A DNA stretch of 64,000 nucleotides from Qipengyuania marincola (GTDB lineage: Bacteria > Pseudomonadota > Alphaproteobacteria > Sphingomonadales > Sphingomonadaceae), in NCBI RefSeq assembly GCF_029688625.1, contig NZ_JARULC010000003.1:806001-870000 (forward strand), given 5' to 3'. Numbering within the stretch: position 1 is the stretch's first letter; each line of letters opens with the position of its first letter. Both the position numbers and the translations under genes were made by a program. The notes beneath the pieces are model-generated. The model saw only the letters and a program-made list of their open reading frames with translations, did not search any database and was not told where the DNA came from. Positions 1 through 8,392 of this stretch are shown piece after piece.

Positions 1-58
1 CCGCCCCGTCGCCGGGTGGTAGCTTGAACGGCCGCGACGCTACGGCTAGCGCACGCTG

Positions 59-1939
59 ATGATTTCAAAGCTCCTCATCGCCAATCGCGGCGAGATCGCC
101 TGCCGCATCATCCGCACTGCGCGCGAGATGGGGATCGCCACGGTGGCGGTCTATTCGGATGCCGATGCCAAGGCGCTGCATGTGCGGCAGGCAGACGAGG
201 CGGTGCACATCGGCCCCTCGCCCGCTGCCGAGAGCTATCTCGTGGGCGAGAGGATCATCGCGGCGGCCAAGGAGACGGGCGCCGAGGCGATCCATCCGGG
301 CTACGGCTTCCTCTCGGAGAATGCGGATTTCGCGCAGGCGGTGATGGATGCCGGAATTATTTGGGTTGGCGCGCCGCCGTCCTCGATCCGCGCGATGGGG
401 CTGAAGGATGCCGCCAAGAAGCTGATGCGCGAGGCGGGCGTGCCCGTCACTCCCGGCTATGACGGCGACGACCAGTCGGCGGAACGCCTGAAGCAGGAAG
501 CCGACGCGATCGGCTATCCCGTGCTGATCAAGGCAGTCGCAGGCGGCGGCGGCAAGGGCATGCGCAAGGTCGATGCGGCCGAGGACTTCCTCTCCGCGCT
601 CGAAAGCTGCCGGCGCGAGGCCAAGGCGAGCTTCGGCAATGACGATGTGATCCTCGAAAAGTGGATCACATCGCCCCGCCATCTCGAAGTGCAGGTGTTC
701 GGCGACAGCCACGGCAATGTCGTCCACCTGTTCGAGCGCGACTGCTCATTGCAGCGCCGCCACCAGAAGGTGATCGAGGAAGCCCCCGCCCCCGGCATGG
801 ACGAGGCGACGCGCGAGGAAATCTGCGCCGCCGCCGTGCGCGCCGCCAAGGCCGTCGATTACGAGGGCGCGGGCACGATCGAATTCATCGCCGACGCCAG
901 CGAAGGCCTGCGCGCCGATCGCATCTTCTTCATGGAGATGAATACGCGGCTTCAGGTGGAACACCCGGTGACGGAGGAAATCACCGGGGTCGATCTGGTG
1001 GAATGGCAGCTGCGGGTGGCGAGTGGCGAGCCGATCCCGCTGAAGCAGGAGGAGCTTAGCATCGATGGCTGGGCCATCGAGGCGCGGCTCTATGCGGAAG
1101 ACCCGATCACCTTTCTGCCCAGCACAGGCCGGTTGGAGGTTCTTCGCTTCCCTAAAGACAAGGACTTGTTCGCAGAATTACGCATCGAAACGGGCGTGGA
1201 AGAAGGCGATTCAGTTTCGCCATTTTACGATCCGATGATCGCCAAAATCGTCGTTTCCGGCGGCGACCGGGATACCGCACGATTAGAACTTGCAAAGGCT
1301 CTCGAACACTTGGCCGTTTGGCCAGTGGTGTCGAACGCGCCATTCCTGCTCAAATGTCTCATTCATCCAGAGTTTGCCGAGTTTGCTGTTACCACGGGTT
1401 TCATTGCTGCGAATGAAGACGCGCTCCTCCAGCCGGTTGAACCCGATAAAGCTACGCTGCAGCTTGCTGCCGAAAACGTGGTTGGCAAGTTTGTCTCAAA
1501 TCGATCAAACGTTGGCTTGCTCGGTTTTCGCCTAAATTCTGGGCCACGAACAAAGGTTCACGTTTCGGTTGATCGTAAGGTTCATGAAGTTGAATTGGCG
1601 GCGTTCGATGAAGTCCAACCGCAATCCGCAGGCGGTGTAATAACACTTGATGGTCGAACCTTTCGTTATGAGGACGCGCCCGAACGCGGCACTGGAGCAG
1701 CCTCCACCGCCGACGGCGCCATCCTCGCGCCAATGCCAGGCAAGGTCATCGCGGTTGATGTGGCCGAGGGCCAAGCCGTCACGGCCGGACAGCGGCTGAT
1801 GGTGCTTGAGGCGATGAAGATGGAACACGCGCTCACCGCACCCTTCGACGGGACGGTCACCGAACTCTCCGCCAGCGAAGGCGGGCAGGTTCAGGTCGAG
1901 GCGGTGCTGTGCGTGGTGGAGCCTACGGAAGAGGGCTGA
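59..1939 (+). CDS. Acyl-CoA carboxylase biotin carboxylase/biotin carrier subunit
   Basis: This is the alpha subunit of an acetyl/propionyl/methylcrotonyl-type acyl-CoA carboxylase. It carboxylates its own biotin using ATP and bicarbonate and pairs with the carboxyltransferase encoded next. The N-terminal biotin carboxylase domain opens with KLLIANRGEIACRI, has the glycine-rich ATP-grasp loop AGGGGKGMR near residues 161-169, and the metal-binding/catalytic stretch EMNTRLQVEHPVTE near residue 292. The C-terminal biotinyl domain carries EAMKMEH with the biotin lysine at K587. The length of 626 residues fits the family minus a long BT domain. No strong ribosome binding site is visible before the ATG. 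Oddly, about residues 357-544 (nt 1130-1690) are clearly more AT-rich and use different codons from both flanks, although the frame stays intact. The family is certain; the substrate is not determinable here. Confidence 0.93.
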   Translation: MISKLLIANRGEIACRIIRTAREMGIATVAVYSDADAKALHVRQADEAVHIGPSPAAESYLVGERIIAAAKETGAEAIHPGYGFLSENADFAQAVMDAGIIWVGAPPSSIRAMGLKDAAKKLMREAGVPVTPGYDGDDQSAERLKQEADAIGYPVLIKAVAGGGGKGMRKVDAAEDFLSALESCRREAKASFGNDDVILEKWITSPRHLEVQVFGDSHGNVVHLFERDCSLQRRHQKVIEEAPAPGMDEATREEICAAAVRAAKAVDYEGAGTIEFIADASEGLRADRIFFMEMNTRLQVEHPVTEEITGVDLVEWQLRVASGEPIPLKQEELSIDGWAIEARLYAEDPITFLPSTGRLEVLRFPKDKDLFAELRIETGVEEGDSVSPFYDPMIAKIVVSGGDRDTARLELAKALEHLAVWPVVSNAPFLLKCLIHPEFAEFAVTTGFIAANEDALLQPVEPDKATLQLAAENVVGKFVSNRSNVGLLGFRLNSGPRTKVHVSVDRKVHEVELAAFDEVQPQSAGGVITLDGRTFRYEDAPERGTGAASTADGAILAPMPGKVIAVDVAEGQAVTAGQRLMVLEAMKMEHALTAPFDGTVTELSASEGGQVQVEAVLCVVEPTEEG

Positions 1940-1947
1940 TCTCTCGA

Positions 1948-2041
1948 TCCGTTCGTGCTGAGCTTGTCGAAGCACCGCTCTTTCTTCTAGCTCAGGTCCC
2001 GAAGAGAAGGACCGCCCTTCGACACGCTCAGGGCGAACGGA
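1948..2041. repeat. Intergenic palindromic repeat (CTGAGC/TGTCGAAG type)
   Basis: An imperfect inverted repeat fills almost the whole gap between the two carboxylase genes. The left arm begins TCCGTTCGTGCTGAGCTTGT and the right arm, read on the other strand, begins TCCGTTCGCCCTGAGCGTGT; only a few positions differ over about 30 bases. A transcript would fold into a long hairpin between the two cistrons. This class of dispersed palindrome is known to be common between genes in sphingomonads. Confidence 0.8.
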
Positions 2042-2048
2042 GATTGAG

Positions 2049-3599
2049 ATGTCATGGCAAGCTGAACTCGAGGAACTGCGCCAGCGCGAAGCCCTCGCCG
2101 AGCAGATGGGCGGCGCGGACAAGGTCGCGCGGCAGCACGGGCGTGGCAAGATGGATGCGCGCGCCCGGCTCGCGGCGCTGGTAGACGACGGCTCCTTCCG
2201 TGAGATCGGCAAGATCGCGGGCAAGGGCTCCTATGACGAGGACGGTAATCTCGATACCGTCCTCCCCGCCCCGTTCCTGTTCGGCAAGGCCACGATCAAC
2301 GGTCGCCCCGTGGTCGCCACGGCGGACGATTTCACCATTCGCGGCGGCGCGGCGGACGCCGGGATCAGCCGCAAGATGGTGCAGGCCGAGAAGATGGCGC
2401 ACGAGCTCAAGCTGCCCATCGTCCGCATGATCGACGGCACCGGGGGCGGAGGCTCGGTCAAGACGCTCGAGCAGATCGGCGCGACCTATATTCCTGCCGT
2501 GCCCGGCTGGTCGGACGTGGTCAAGAACCTCGACACCGTGCCGGTGGTGGCGCTGGCGCTCGGCCCCACGGCGGGACTCGGCGCGGCACGGATCGTCGCC
2601 AGCCACTATTCGATCATGGTCAGGGGCCTCAGCCAGATCTTCGCCGCCGGACCCGCCGTGGTCGATGGCCTCGGGGATAGCTACAAGGGTTCGGACGATC
2701 ACCAGCAGGCGAAGGAAGACCTCGGCGGCAGCGGCATCCACACCCGCAACGGCGTGGTCGATGACGAAGTCGCCAGCGAGGCCGAAGCCTTCGCCCGCGC
2801 GCGGCACTTCCTCAGCTTCATGCCCGAGCATGTGGGTCAGCTCGCCCGCCGTTCCAACTGCACCGATCCGGTCCACCGGCGCGAAGAAGCCCTGCTCTCT
2901 CTCGTTCCGCGCGAGGACAAGCAGGTCTATTCCATGCGCCGCTGCATGGAGATGGTCTTCGACCAGGGCACCGTTTTCGAAATCGGCAAGATGTGGGGCC
3001 GCGCCTGCATCACCGCTCTCGCCCGGCTGGACGGCTGGCCGGTGATGGTGCTTGCCAGCGATCCAAGCTACCTGGGCGGCAGCTGGGACGCTAAGACCAG
3101 CGAGAAGGTCGAGCGCTTCGTGAAGCTGGCCGACCAGTTTCGCCTGCCCATCGTCCACCTGGTCGACAACCCAGGCTTCATGATCGGGCGCGAGGCCGAG
3201 ATGGCAGGCACGATCCGCTACGGCGTGCAGGCGATGAACGCGATCTACAAGGCGACGGTCCCGCTTGCCAGCATCGTCCTGCGCCGCGCCTATGGCATTG
3301 CCGGCAGCGCGATGAGCAACGCCGAGACCTATCAATACCGGTTCTGCTGGCCGAGCGGCGACTGGGGCAGCCTGCCCATCGCGGGCGGGCTGGAGGTCGC
3401 TTACAAATCCGATCTCGAAGCCGCCGAAGATCCTCGGGCAGAGCTCGAAGCAATCCGCGAACGGCTCGACAAGGTCACCTCGCCCTTCCGCAGCGCCGAA
3501 CGTTTCAATGTCGAGGATATCATCGACCCGCGCGACACGCGCCCGCTCTTGTGCGAATTTGCAGAACTCGCCTGGCGCCGGGTGGAAAGCGAGAGCTAG
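2049..3599 (+). CDS. Acyl-CoA carboxylase carboxyltransferase (beta) subunit
   Basis: This crotonase-fold carboxyltransferase moves CO2 from carboxybiotin to an acyl-CoA and is the partner of the upstream biotin subunit. Its 516 residues match the usual 510-540 for PccB/MccB-type subunits. The N-terminal half holds GGGGSVKTLEQIGATYIP and the glycine-rich GPTAGLGAA stretch; the C-terminal half holds DNPGFMIGREAE and RRAYGIAGSAM, which form the two CoA/biotin pockets. The start is ATG after GGAGATTGAG. The first 20 bases downstream of the palindrome carry the ribosome binding site, so expression depends on reading through that hairpin. The stop overlaps the stop of the convergent MFS gene by a few bases. 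The sequence is not a classical propionyl-CoA carboxylase in its N-terminus, so propionyl-, methylcrotonyl- or another branched acyl-CoA are all possible substrates. Confidence 0.92.
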   Translation: MSWQAELEELRQREALAEQMGGADKVARQHGRGKMDARARLAALVDDGSFREIGKIAGKGSYDEDGNLDTVLPAPFLFGKATINGRPVVATADDFTIRGGAADAGISRKMVQAEKMAHELKLPIVRMIDGTGGGGSVKTLEQIGATYIPAVPGWSDVVKNLDTVPVVALALGPTAGLGAARIVASHYSIMVRGLSQIFAAGPAVVDGLGDSYKGSDDHQQAKEDLGGSGIHTRNGVVDDEVASEAEAFARARHFLSFMPEHVGQLARRSNCTDPVHRREEALLSLVPREDKQVYSMRRCMEMVFDQGTVFEIGKMWGRACITALARLDGWPVMVLASDPSYLGGSWDAKTSEKVERFVKLADQFRLPIVHLVDNPGFMIGREAEMAGTIRYGVQAMNAIYKATVPLASIVLRRAYGIAGSAMSNAETYQYRFCWPSGDWGSLPIAGGLEVAYKSDLEAAEDPRAELEAIRERLDKVTSPFRSAERFNVEDIIDPRDTRPLLCEFAELAWRRVESES

Positions 3600-4861
3600 T
3601 CGTCTTCCGGCTGCGGTGGCCCGAACAGCATGCCGCGCTCGCTGAACAGCACGAATATCAGGCTCAGCACCGCAGTCAGGAGCAGCGCGGTCGCCAGGGG
3701 CCGCGCGGTGCCATCGTACATATAGCCGACATAAGCGCCCAGCGCAGCGCCGCTCGTCATGCGCAGGAACCCTTGCGCAGAAGACGCCGCACCCGCGATA
3801 TGGCGAAACGGCTGCAGCGCGATGGAGCCGAAATTCGCGCCGATGAAGCCAAGCAGGCTCATGTTGGCCGCCATCAGCGGCACGAAGGTCCACAGCGTTT
3901 CATCCGGCTGATTGGCGAAATAGAGTTGTGCGCCAGCCACTGCGATGAATGCGAATAAAGCCGCGTGGCTCACACGGCGCGCCCCGAACCGCTCCACGAT
4001 CCGGCTGTTCGACCAATTCGCGATTGCCATGCAGCCCGCGCAGATCGCGAAGATCAGCGGGAAGCGGTCACCCGCTCCGAAAGCCTCGCCAATGAGCTGT
4101 TGCGAGGAATTGATGAACCCGAACAGTCCGCCAAAGACCAGCGCGCTGCCCAGCGTATAGCCGATCGTCTCGCGCAGGGTGATAGCCGCCTTCATGTTGC
4201 GCGCGATGACGGGAATGCGGATTTCCTGCTTGTCTTCCTCGTGCAGCGTTTCCGGCAGGCGGATATAGACCCACAGGCTCATCGCCACACCCGCAAAGGC
4301 CATGGAGGCAAAAATCCAGCGCCAGTCGCCGAGAGCAAAAAGCACGGCCTGTCCGATGCTGGGGGCCACGGCCGGGACGAGCAGGAAAATGACGAAGATC
4401 AGGCTCATCATGCGCGCCATCTTGTCGCCACCCACGCGGTCGCGGATGATTGCCGGCGGCAGCGCGATGATGCCCGCCGCGAAGAAACCCTGCGCGGCCC
4501 TCAAGGCAACCAGCCCGTCATACGAGGTAACGAGCGCACAAGCGATCGACAGCGCGATGTAGAGAAACAGGGCGGTGAACAGCACCGGGCGACGGCCGTA
4601 GCGATCGGCAAAGGCGCCGGGTATCAGCGTGCCGATGCCGGCCGCGAGCAGATACGCGCCCACGACGAACTGGCGATCGTTGCCGCTTGCGCCCAGGTCT
4701 TCGGCCAGCACATCGAGCGCCGGCAGGATTGCATCGATGCCAAAGGCATTAAGCGCCATCAGCAGCGCCATCATCCAGATCAGCTCGAGCTCGCCGATCC
4801 GCGAGCGCTTGGCCGCGGCGGCTTGCGGGCGTTCTCCCGCGGCAGGCTGATCTGTTCGCAT
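3596..4861 (-). CDS. MFS transporter, Bcr/CflA-like multidrug exporter
   Basis: A 421-residue major facilitator protein of the inner membrane with about 12 hydrophobic segments. The loop between helices 2 and 3 carries the MFS signature DRYGRRPVLF, and LRAAQGFFAAGIIALPPAI in helix 4-5 resembles the antiporter motif of drug:H+ exporters of the Bcr/CflA group. An ATG at 4861 (MRTDQP) was preferred over an upstream in-frame ATG at 4903, because the longer form would overlap the divergently encoded polymerase more and adds an unlikely leader. The charged tail ends at EDD and the gene runs tail-to-tail into the carboxylase beta subunit. Export of a drug or metabolite is inferred from family only. 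Confidence 0.85.
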   Translation of the reverse strand: MRTDQPAAGERPQAAAAKRSRIGELELIWMMALLMALNAFGIDAILPALDVLAEDLGASGNDRQFVVGAYLLAAGIGTLIPGAFADRYGRRPVLFTALFLYIALSIACALVTSYDGLVALRAAQGFFAAGIIALPPAIIRDRVGGDKMARMMSLIFVIFLLVPAVAPSIGQAVLFALGDWRWIFASMAFAGVAMSLWVYIRLPETLHEEDKQEIRIPVIARNMKAAITLRETIGYTLGSALVFGGLFGFINSSQQLIGEAFGAGDRFPLIFAICAGCMAIANWSNSRIVERFGARRVSHAALFAFIAVAGAQLYFANQPDETLWTFVPLMAANMSLLGFIGANFGSIALQPFRHIAGAASSAQGFLRMTSGAALGAYVGYMYDGTARPLATALLLTAVLSLIFVLFSERGMLFGPPQPEDD

Positions 4862-4928
4862 CTGCACAAAATGGCGAGTGGACCCAAAGGTTCCGCTTTG
4901 CAACCCATGCGCCTATCTATCGCGAGCC

Positions 4929-6047
4929 ATGGCCGACCAGACCGACACCGACGATGACACCGAGGCGGATGGCCTCAGGAAGATCATCCACGTCGATATG
5001 GACGCCTTCTTTGCCAGCGTGGAGCAGCGCGACAACCCGGAACTGCTTGGCAAGCCGGTCGCGGTCGGCGGATCGAGTGGACGCGGCGTGGTGGCGGCTG
5101 CGAGCTACGAGGCACGCAAGTTCGGCGTGCGCAGCGCGATGCCTTCGGTCACCGCCAAGCGCCTGTGCCCCGACCTCGTCTTCGTGAAGAGCCGCTTCGA
5201 TGCCTATCGAGAGGTCAGCCAGCAGATCCGCGCGATCTTCCGCCATCACACCGATCTGGTCGAGCCGCTCAGCCTCGACGAAGCCTATCTCGATGTTACC
5301 GAGGACAAGCTCGGCATCGGCAGCGCCACCCGCATCGCCGAGCTCATACGGCAGGAGATACGCGCCAAGATCAGGCTGACGGCCAGCGCCGGTGTGAGCT
5401 ACAACAAGTTTCTCGCAAAGATCGCCAGCGATCAGAACAAGCCTGATGGCCTGTGCGTGATCCGCCCTGGCGAAGGTGCCGATTTCGTCGCCGGGCTGCC
5501 CATCCGGCGTTTCCACGGTGTCGGCCCCAAGGGGGCGGAGAAGATGGCGCGCCTGGGGATCGAGACCGGCGGCGACCTGGCCGGAAAGGATATCGAGTGG
5601 CTCCGCGCCCATTTCGGCAGTTTTGCCGATTATCTCTATCGTGCGGCGCGCGGCATCGATCTGCGGCCCGTGCGCTCCAGCCGCATCCGAAAATCGGTCG
5701 GCGGCGAGCGCACCTTCAGCCGCGACCTGTCTTCAGGCAGCGAACTGCGCGAGACGATGGAGGACATCATCGACATCGTCTGGGGCTATATCGAGCGAGC
5801 CGAGGCGAAAGGCCGCACGGTCACGCTGAAGTTGAAATACAACGATTTCACCATCTTCAGCCGCGCCAGGACGGTCGAAAAGCCGATTGCCAGCAAGGAC
5901 GAATTCGCGACGATCGGTCGCACGCTCCTGGAAGAGGTCCTGCCGCTGCCAATGCCGATCCGGCTGATGGGGCTGACCCTTTCGAAGCTCGAACACAAGG
6001 ATGCGGCGCCCGCCTCCCGGCCCGACGCGCAGCTCAACCTGCTCTAG
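4929..6047 (+). CDS. dinB: DNA polymerase IV (Y-family translesion polymerase)
   Basis: DinB performs error-prone bypass of damaged template bases. The palm carries HVDMDAFFASVEQ (catalytic Asp near residue 23) and SLDEAYLDVT with D117/E118, which together hold the two metal ions. The helix-hairpin-helix FHGVGPKGAEKMARLGI follows, and the C-terminal little-finger domain ends with LPMPIRLMGLTLSKL. The ATG at 4929 (MADQTD) was chosen over one at 4878 because the extra residues are not family-like and lie over the divergent MFS promoter. At 372 residues it is of normal size. The C-terminus QLNLL resembles a QxxL(F/L)-type beta-clamp binding peptide, as in other Pol IV proteins. No LexA box was identified with confidence. 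Confidence 0.95.
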   Translation: MADQTDTDDDTEADGLRKIIHVDMDAFFASVEQRDNPELLGKPVAVGGSSGRGVVAAASYEARKFGVRSAMPSVTAKRLCPDLVFVKSRFDAYREVSQQIRAIFRHHTDLVEPLSLDEAYLDVTEDKLGIGSATRIAELIRQEIRAKIRLTASAGVSYNKFLAKIASDQNKPDGLCVIRPGEGADFVAGLPIRRFHGVGPKGAEKMARLGIETGGDLAGKDIEWLRAHFGSFADYLYRAARGIDLRPVRSSRIRKSVGGERTFSRDLSSGSELRETMEDIIDIVWGYIERAEAKGRTVTLKLKYNDFTIFSRARTVEKPIASKDEFATIGRTLLEEVLPLPMPIRLMGLTLSKLEHKDAAPASRPDAQLNLL

Positions 6048-6514
6048 CCGCGGCGATCCTGCCACATGGCGAGCCGCCGACGCGTTGCGCCAGACAGGGG
6101 CTCGGGCAGCGAATGGGTCGGGAAGAAACGGGCATCGATCACCTCGCGCCCGTCCGGCCGCGGCATTTCATCGACCACGCCTGAAAACACATAGGCTGTG
6201 TGTGGGGCATCGGACAGAGTCTCATCCACCTCGCCAAGGAAGCGTAGGCCTTCGATGCCGCATCCGATCTCCTCCCGCAATTCGCGACGCGCCCCTTGTT
6301 CGGGCAGTTCCTTGCGCTTCAGTCCACCACCGGGAAGATACCAGCCCGGCGGCCCATAGCTGTGCCGGACGAGCAGCACCTGCCCTTCGAGATCGTGCGC
6401 GATCACGCAGACTCCGCGACCCGTCACCCCGCGCAGCTTGCGCCATCTGTGCCGTACGCGATACGCCACGCGCAGCGCGGCGCGATAGAGCGGATCAGGT
6501 ATCAGGCGAAGCAT
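6044..6514 (-). CDS. Nudix hydrolase
   Basis: A 156-residue Nudix protein that would hydrolyse a nucleoside diphosphate linked to another group. The Nudix box is intact at residues 63-84: G63, E69, R77-E78, E81-E82 and G84 are all in register. The N-terminus is basic and may be a short amphipathic leader (YRVRHRWRKL). The gene ends 4 bases inside dinB, tail-to-tail, and its start overlaps the end of the upstream 6-phosphogluconolactonase gene by 13 bases, so the two are probably co-transcribed and translationally coupled. The substrate cannot be told from sequence. Confidence 0.88.
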   Translation of the reverse strand: MLRLIPDPLYRAALRVAYRVRHRWRKLRGVTGRGVCVIAHDLEGQVLLVRHSYGPPGWYLPGGGLKRKELPEQGARRELREEIGCGIEGLRFLGEVDETLSDAPHTAYVFSGVVDEMPRPDGREVIDARFFPTHSLPEPLSGATRRRLAMWQDRRG

Positions 6515-7122
6515 GTCACCGGTTGTCGCGCAGCGCCGAGCAGGCGTGCCACCGGCAAATCGCTGTCTCCCGCCTGCGCAGCATCGAATACGGCTCGCTT
6601 GTCCTCGCCCCGCATGACGAACACGATCCTGTCGCTGTTCAGCAGCGACGGCAGGGTCAGGCTGATACGGTCGAACGGGGTTTCGGGAGGCAGTGGGTCG
6701 GGGGTGAGGCGCAGAATGGCCCGCTCTTCGTCCACCTGGGGATCGGTGTTGGGAAAGAGCGAGGCAATGTGGCCGTCAGCGCCCATGCCGAGCCAGGCGA
6801 TGTCGAACGCCGGCACGGCCTCCATCACCGACAGGGTTACGACCTCGGCACCTGCCGGCTCGAACAGTGCGCGCAGCTTGCCCGTGTTTGACGCCGCGTG
6901 ATCTTCGGCCACGATGCGATCATCGTTCGGCCAAATCACAAGGCGGGCCCAGTCGAGGTCGGCCTGGAGCATGCGCTCGATGATCGGAAAGGGGGTCGAT
7001 CCGCCCGGAACGGTGATTGTCACCGGCCCTTCCCGCTGTTCCAGCACTGCGCCAATCTCGCGCACGAACCAGGCCGCGATGGTCGCATCGTCGGCATTCT
7101 CGATCAGGGTAACGTCAGCCAT
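6502..7122 (-). CDS. pgl: 6-phosphogluconolactonase
   Basis: Second step of the oxidative pentose phosphate and Entner-Doudoroff routes, hydrolysing 6-phosphogluconolactone. The family motifs TVPGGSTPFPIIERM (sugar phosphate loop), NDDRIV and WLGMGADGHIASLFPNT are all present. The ATG at 7122 (MADVTL) gives 206 residues, slightly shorter than the typical 220-240; an upstream ATG at 7179 gives a cysteine- and arginine-rich leader that looks untranslated. It is not clustered here with zwf, edd or edA, and is followed directly by the Nudix gene. Confidence 0.9.
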   Translation of the reverse strand: MADVTLIENADDATIAAWFVREIGAVLEQREGPVTITVPGGSTPFPIIERMLQADLDWARLVIWPNDDRIVAEDHAASNTGKLRALFEPAGAEVVTLSVMEAVPAFDIAWLGMGADGHIASLFPNTDPQVDEERAILRLTPDPLPPETPFDRISLTLPSLLNSDRIVFVMRGEDKRAVFDAAQAGDSDLPVARLLGAARQPVTCFA

Positions 7123-7199
7123 GGCGCCCTCAATACACGAAGGCCGCCCGCGCCCAAGAGCGCAAGCGGCCAGTCGCATGTTTTTGCTTCAGACGACGA

Positions 7200-7661
7200 T
7201 TATTTCGAGGTCTGGTTGAGGAACCAGATGCGCTCTTCGCACTGGTCGATCCAGTCATCAACGATGCCGCTGGTGGCATTGTCGCCGACATCTTCGGCCG
7301 CCTCCTTCACTTCGCCGAGCCGCTTGTGCAGCAGGCGGTTGTCGTCGCGCAGTTCTGCGACCATCGCATCTGCGGTCAAGGTGACATCGTCCTGATCCTT
7401 GATGCGTGTTTCCGACTGCACCATGCCGATCGAGGTCAGCGTGTACTCGTCGTTCTTGCGCACCCGCTCGCCAAGGTCGTCGACCGTTCCGATCAATTGG
7501 GCGGCCTGTTCATCGAACAAGACATGCAGGTCGCGAAAGCGTGGGCCTGCGACGTGCCAGTGAAAGTTCTTCGTCTTGAAATAGAGCGCCATCGTATCCG
7601 CAAGCGCGCCATTAAGCGCGGTTACGAGACCGGCTTTTGCGTTGTCGCCGAGTTCGGCCAT
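7200..7661 (-). CDS. dps: Dps-family DNA starvation/ferritin-like protein
   Basis: A 153-residue four-helix bundle protein that oxidises and stores iron in a dodecameric shell and protects DNA in starvation or peroxide stress. KNFHWHVAGPRFRDLHVLFDE contains the inter-subunit ferroxidase ligands of Dps (His in NFHWH, then His and Asp/Glu in HVLFDE). The C-terminus WIDQCEERIWFLNQ is typical. There is no long basic N-terminal tail, so strong DNA binding is not assured. AAGGGATTTTATC lies just before the start. The gene stands alone between pgl and a membrane protein gene. Confidence 0.93.
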   Translation of the reverse strand: MAELGDNAKAGLVTALNGALADTMALYFKTKNFHWHVAGPRFRDLHVLFDEQAAQLIGTVDDLGERVRKNDEYTLTSIGMVQSETRIKDQDDVTLTADAMVAELRDDNRLLHKRLGEVKEAAEDVGDNATSGIVDDWIDQCEERIWFLNQTSK

Positions 7662-7749
7662 GATAAAATCCCTTTCGTATCAGATCTCAATCACTCAACG
7701 GGCGGTCGGCAAATCGGTTTCTTGATCTTCGGCTCAGACAGCAATCGAT

Positions 7750-8358
7750 TTAATCGATCAATCCTCTGGCCGAGAGACCGAGCCATATCGCCAAGACCAG
7801 CAGAATCACTGCGAGGAGCAGCCGGATCATGCGAAGCGGCAATCGAGCCGTCAGCTGCGCCCCCATTGTCCATCCCATGGCGACGGCGGCCGACCCCCCG
7901 ATTGCGCCTCCGATCCCGGCGAGTTCCGGCGAAGCAAAGGCGGCAGCGAATGCCGCGATCAAAAAACGCGAGGCGTCGGTAAGCTGACGGAGGAACAGCA
8001 CGATGGCGATCGCGCCAAGCGAGCGGGTCGGTTCCCTGGCCTCCCTTACCCGGTTCGGCCAGGCGCACTCGGCGGCGGCCAGCAGCATGGCCAGTGCCAC
8101 GAACATGGTCGCGGCATCGGCCGAGAGCTGTGATGCAAGGGTATTCCCGAACCAGGCGGCGATTGCCGCGGTCGCCATGGCGCTGACGATCGCGATGGCC
8201 AGCAAGCCGTTCGACGGGCCGAGATGCGCGCGCAGCGCCGCGACGAGCAGCTGGTCGCGCGCTCCGGTCGCCGCGAGAAAACTTGCGACCATGGCAAACA
8301 GGAAGGATGACACGGCGTAAGGGCTCCTCTGGCTCGCGCTCATCGCATGCGATAGCAC
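7750..8358 (-). CDS. GDT1/TMEM165 (UPF0016)-like membrane protein with degenerate motifs
   Basis: A 202-residue inner-membrane protein with about six hydrophobic segments arranged as two similar halves, the layout of the UPF0016/GDT1 cation transporters (Mn2+/Ca2+). Each family half carries an E-x-G-D-(K/R)-(T/S) motif that binds the cation. Here the corresponding places read AATGARDQLLVAAL in the first half and RQLTDASRFLIAAF in the second, so the key acidic residues are largely replaced. Either this is a divergent branch with another function, or the resemblance is only architectural. The start could be ATG 8358 or ATG 8343. The divergently encoded SDR begins about 35 bases away, so the promoters are shared or overlapping. 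Confidence 0.6.
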   Translation of the reverse strand: MLSHAMSASQRSPYAVSSFLFAMVASFLAATGARDQLLVAALRAHLGPSNGLLAIAIVSAMATAAIAAWFGNTLASQLSADAATMFVALAMLLAAAECAWPNRVREAREPTRSLGAIAIVLFLRQLTDASRFLIAAFAAAFASPELAGIGGAIGGSAAVAMGWTMGAQLTARLPLRMIRLLLAVILLVLAIWLGLSARGLID

Positions 8359-8392
8359 GGTCGTGCATCAGGCAAAGGGTTAGGAGTTCGAG

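Noticed and set aside
2052-3893. Long minus-strand open frame (613 codons) opposite the carboxyltransferase gene
   Set aside because: Antisense shadow in high-GC DNA; composition (HRAA, RRRR-type runs) is unlike protein and the plus strand holds a clear family gene.
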